NCBI GenBank assembly: GCA_020186115.1
Contig: WSYJ01000118.1
Location: forward strand, 62,001-126,000
DNA length: 64,000 nt
Origin: Histomonas meleagridis
Lineage: Eukaryota > Parabasalia > Tritrichomonadida > Dientamoebidae
Direction: 5' to 3'
This document shows, piece after piece, positions 60,912 to 64,000 of this stretch. Under the pieces are notes generated by a model. That model was given only the letters and a program-made list of their open reading frames with translations, had not been told where the DNA came from and did not search any database. The translations under genes and the position numbers were made by a program. Each line of letters opens with the position of its first letter. The stretch's first letter is position 1.

Positions 60912-61241
60912 TTATGGTTTCGGTTCGAGATACTGATAATTGCCTGACTTGACTTCACCAGCTTGAGCTTCAAATTCCCAAATTGCTTTACGTCTATCAA
61001 CAAGATTGCCCTTCGTGGCATAAGTTACTTGTATTGTCTGCCCATAAAGCTCTGAAAGATGCATATTATCAACTGCGGCAGCTGCATCTCCTTCTTCTTC
61101 AAATTCAACGAGACATGTTGATTTAGGTTTATCAATACGAACATCATTAATTTCACCAAAAATTAGAAACGCGTTCCATATTGCATCGCGAGTTGCTTCT
61201 GGATGAATATTTTGAACAAACAAAGTCCTTCTGTCAACCAT
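60912..61241 (-). CDS. Small RRM RNA-binding protein (PPIE-like RRM)
   Basis: 109 residues, one RRM. RNP2 is RTLFVQNI; RNP1 is the STCLVEFEE strand; the helix is EEGDAAAAVDNMHLSELYGQ. The arrangement AAAxxNMxxSELxGxTIxV matches the RRM of cyclophilin E (PPIE) closely, but no cyclophilin domain follows; the tail (DRRKAIWEFEAQAGEVKSGN) is unique. It may be a stand-alone splicing-related RRM protein or the RRM half of a split gene. Overlapping 3' ends with the FKBP-TPR gene do not occur; 157 bp separates them. Confidence 0.9.
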   Translation of the reverse strand: MVDRRTLFVQNIHPEATRDAIWNAFLIFGEINDVRIDKPKSTCLVEFEEEGDAAAAVDNMHLSELYGQTIQVTYATKGNLVDRRKAIWEFEAQAGEVKSGNYQYLEPKP

Positions 61242-61842
61242 TTTTTTTCGCCTTGGTCAACCGGCACGATAGAATCGTTCTAACCGTATAAGTGATCGTT
61301 TAAATGCACCTTCATCATAAATTTGAATTTAAGAAAAAAAAAATATTTAGTTTACCTTGTGGCATCAACATACTAGAAATAGGTCCCTATAGTTTTGAAG
61401 AAATTGCAAGGTTTAAAAAATTTCTGATTAATACATACATTCTACACATATAATAAGAAGAAACAAAAAGTGTTTATTTTTTATTAGGATGCAAAATTGA
61501 TTTGTGGTCGTTTTTTGTTCGAATATCTTATGTAACATTATTTTGTTTAGTTTTGAATTTAAATCGTGTGTTTTTTTTAAACTTTGTGATAAACATGAAA
61601 AATTGAAAATAAATTATATTATAATATTGTTGGAGCACGTAGAAGATTTGTATTCATTTTTATATATGCTTAATGAATCTTAGCATTTGATTCAGGAAAT
61701 GAAAAATTAATGTAATAAAATTTGGGTCACCCAATGTCCTTTAGTTTTGCATGAATATATAAAAATATAGTTATAGCGATTATCGATGCTATTATTGATA
61801 ATTGAAAGTCTTTTGTGATGGCGCCATTTTTGGGGTGCCCTA
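61242..61842. other. Divergent promoter region
   Basis: About 600 bp between the RRM gene and the TAF5-like gene. AACCGT at 61282-61287 lies 41 nt upstream of the RRM ATG. The rest is AT-rich and without recognised features. Confidence 0.35.
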
Positions 61843-63279
61843 ATGGCCAAAAGAATGAGAAAGAAAAACGAACATAAAAAATTCGATATATCTGATTTTA
61901 ATTATATAGACAGTGGAAATGCTTCAGGGATTTCACTAAGTGAATACACACAGATGTGTTTATTTGCAAATTCAAATCCATCGACAATTTCCTATACTAT
62001 TTCTGGGAAGAAAAATACAAATTATATAGAACAATATTCATCATATCTTAAGTTTGCAAAAGAACATTCAGATAATCGGGCAATACAAACTATTTTATTT
62101 CCTTTATTCTGTCATATTGTAATGAAATTTCATCAAGAAGATGAAAATCAATCAATTGATGCATTTGTTCAAGAATTTTTAAGCTCAGTCCCAGAAGAGT
62201 TTCAAAACGAAACACAGAGTTTTTTAAATTTTAATGATGATACCACATATAGAAAGCTTTCAGGTCTTTTTTCAACACAACGATTTATTGTCAGTGCCGA
62301 TGACAATTCAGCCGAACTATTAAACAAATTTATTAATTCACCAAATAATTCACAACTTCGAAATCTTATCATAGACTCCATAATTCTTGATCCTATCATC
62401 AATCCCATCCCTGACAAAGAAGTATTTCAAAAGTATTCGTTAGAAACACCCACTCAAAATTTCAACATTTTACATTCCCATCTTCCCTCATCCACTAATG
62501 CTGTTATTTCTCCGACTTCTGTTTATTCAGTGTATGACGAATCAAGTGTATTACGTATTAACCTTGAAACCCAAACACATGAAACACTTTATGATCATCC
62601 ATCGATCATTACATCACTAAGTGTTTCTTCCACCAATGAAATTCTTCTTTCGACTGACATCGAAGGGAACTTTACTGTTTTTTCCGACCATAATCAAGCT
62701 CATTTATCATTACATTGTATTCCAATTTGGTGTTCAAGCTTTGCGCCACAAGGCGGCTGCTTTTTGATTGGCACAGACGACTATTCGATTCGCTTATATG
62801 ACACGCGCACGTTGCGTTTGCATCGAGTGTTGTGTGGCCATGATTCGGCAATCACTGAAGTTGGATTTCATCCAAACTGTTCATTAATCGGATCGATTGC
62901 AGTTGATCCAGCAGTCCGAATTTGGGATTTAAGGGAAGCCGAAACTGTTCGAATATTCATTGGCAATAAATCGAAGAATTCGGCATTGACATTCTCTCAC
63001 AATGGGAAATACATTGCATTTTTCGATGGATTCTTTATTAAAGTGAAAGATATTGGAACAGGTAAAAAAGTGGCAAAAAGAGCATTCGCAGAAAAAGTCG
63101 TGTATCTCCTGTTCTCTATGGATTCCGAATTCATTTATGTGGTGGATAAGTTCGGTGCAATATACACATATGATTTCAACGCGAAAAATGAAATTAATTT
63201 GGTATATGGTGTGGGAGAAAGAGTTATATATTGCGACTATAAAACATCTGGAATAATTAGAATCGTAACATCAGATTAA
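61843..63279 (+). CDS. TAF5: TAF5-like TFIID subunit (NTD2 plus WD40)
   Basis: 478 residues. Residues about 55-165 match the TAF5 NTD2 domain (YIEQYSSYLKFAKEHSDNRA, IQTILFPLFCHIVMKFHQED, FVQEFLSSVPEEFQ). The C-terminal half has WD40 blades: IPIWCSSFAPQGGCFLIGTD, YSIRLYDTRTLRLHRVLCGH, DSAITEVGFHPNCSLIGSIA and VRIWDLREAETVRIFIGNKS. This order and the HxxxVxxxxFHPN, then VRIWD, then RIFxGxK pattern are typical of TAF5, a scaffold of TFIID. Human TAF5 has 800 residues; this is shorter, lacking the N-terminal LisH region and some blades. A general WD40 protein is the alternative, but the NTD2 makes TAF5 the best fit. Confidence 0.8.
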   Translation: MAKRMRKKNEHKKFDISDFNYIDSGNASGISLSEYTQMCLFANSNPSTISYTISGKKNTNYIEQYSSYLKFAKEHSDNRAIQTILFPLFCHIVMKFHQEDENQSIDAFVQEFLSSVPEEFQNETQSFLNFNDDTTYRKLSGLFSTQRFIVSADDNSAELLNKFINSPNNSQLRNLIIDSIILDPIINPIPDKEVFQKYSLETPTQNFNILHSHLPSSTNAVISPTSVYSVYDESSVLRINLETQTHETLYDHPSIITSLSVSSTNEILLSTDIEGNFTVFSDHNQAHLSLHCIPIWCSSFAPQGGCFLIGTDDYSIRLYDTRTLRLHRVLCGHDSAITEVGFHPNCSLIGSIAVDPAVRIWDLREAETVRIFIGNKSKNSALTFSHNGKYIAFFDGFFIKVKDIGTGKKVAKRAFAEKVVYLLFSMDSEFIYVVDKFGAIYTYDFNAKNEINLVYGVGERVIYCDYKTSGIIRIVTSD

Positions 63280-64000
63280 GCTTTTTTAAATATGTAATAA
63301 AATTTAAGTAAAATAGATTGTGTTAAAAATTTTTCATGAAAAAGTCTGTGTTTAATGAACTCAAATGCTTTCAAGTCGTTAATATAAAAAATATAAGCAA
63401 AATAATATATTATATTGAGAAGTATTATTACCAAGCATTATAATATTATTTGGAAAATTCCAACAATATACAGTTATCTTCATATGATATATTTCATATT
63501 AAATTTATTGAGATTGGTTCGGATGATGAAGTTTGACAAAGTTTTATAAGAGTTGTTTATGATAAAAATTTCAATAATGTGATGAATTTAACTAAAATTC
63601 TAAACACACTTTTACATAAAAAATTATTGTATTAAGTCGTAATGTCACTTTTACGATAGAGATACGATAGAATTTTTTGAACACCCTAAATCTGATTATA
63701 TTCTTTTGACCTAAAATAATATATAAACTCTGTTCTTTTTACATTTATGGAACTGCTTTTCTGAAATTATTATAATTCTTCTTATGCCTCTGAAAATTTA
63801 TGAATTATATATTCAACAAAGAATGTTCTTTATATTAAGTAAATTTATCTATTTGTATGGCTATGGAGTTGTCACTTTTATTTTGGAATGAAGAGATCGC
63901 TATCTGAAATTTTTCTTCAAGTCGCTTCGTACCTATCAAATTTACTAGCACTCCGGGTAATTTGTTATTGCTTTTGATGTGCAAAATTTGTTCATTTGTT
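63280..64000. other. Right end of the window, nothing recognised
   Basis: AT-rich sequence after the TAF5-like gene. No coding, tRNA or repeat feature seen. Confidence 0.4.

Overview
This window looks like a chromosome piece from a parabasalid protist, most likely a Tritrichomonas-type trichomonad. The reasons are the very high A+T content, long uninterrupted reading frames, BspA-like leucine-rich-repeat surface proteins, a large set of DUF3447 plus ankyrin-repeat genes, a decayed mariner element, and an initiator-like TCACA just upstream of one start codon. The species call is inference; nothing here names it.

Layout. 0-6 kb: the tail of an ankyrin array, an aspartate-racemase-like gene (probably acquired from bacteria), a DUF3447-ankyrin gene, and an acidic protein with a FOP/LisH-like N-terminus. 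6.3-11.8 kb: tRNA-Leu(AAG) and a 1,752-residue helical protein. 12.4-15.9 kb: a second DUF3447-ankyrin gene, a chromodomain gene and an orphan ankyrin unit. 16-20.3 kb: decayed sequence, tRNA-Gly(GCC) and a BspA-like gene broken by one in-frame TGA. 20.7-28.7 kb: a Pol5/MYBBP1A-like protein, RNase P subunit p29, a large BspA-like protein and a coiled-coil protein. 28.9-29.4 kb: a stretch packed with ATCGAT palindromes. 29.5-37.8 kb: two more ankyrin arrays and a relic. 38-44.5 kb: CacyBP/SIP and the largest DUF3447-ankyrin gene (25 units). 45-51.2 kb: a helical protein, a Bre1-like RING ligase and PACRG. 51.3-54.1 kb: a BspA relic split by a 1,277-bp mariner element, and a membrane-protein gene with one in-frame TAA. 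54.2-63.3 kb: a small unknown gene, centrin, a 94-bp satellite, an LRR-PP2C phosphatase with a frameshift, an FKBP-TPR protein, an RRM protein and a TAF5-like protein.

The most unusual feature is the organisation of the ankyrin genes. Each 33-codon repeat is a separate cassette, separated from the next by a spacer of about 71 nt, giving a period of exactly 170 bp in 33 of 39 intervals measured in two genes. The spacer is not a multiple of three, usually carries stop codons, and lacks GT-AG ends, yet each downstream unit resumes at the same repeat position. The same spacer joins the DUF3447 domain to the first repeat in separate genes. Either these are introns with non-canonical boundaries, or some other step restores the message, or the arrays are not translated as ankyrin proteins.

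Housekeeping genes point to flagellar and basal-body biology (centrin, PACRG, the FOP-like protein), chromatin and transcription (chromodomain, Bre1-like RING, TAF5-like) and ribosome or RNA metabolism (Pol5-like, RNase P p29, RRM). An AACGG(T) motif recurs 9-91 nt upstream of many start codons.
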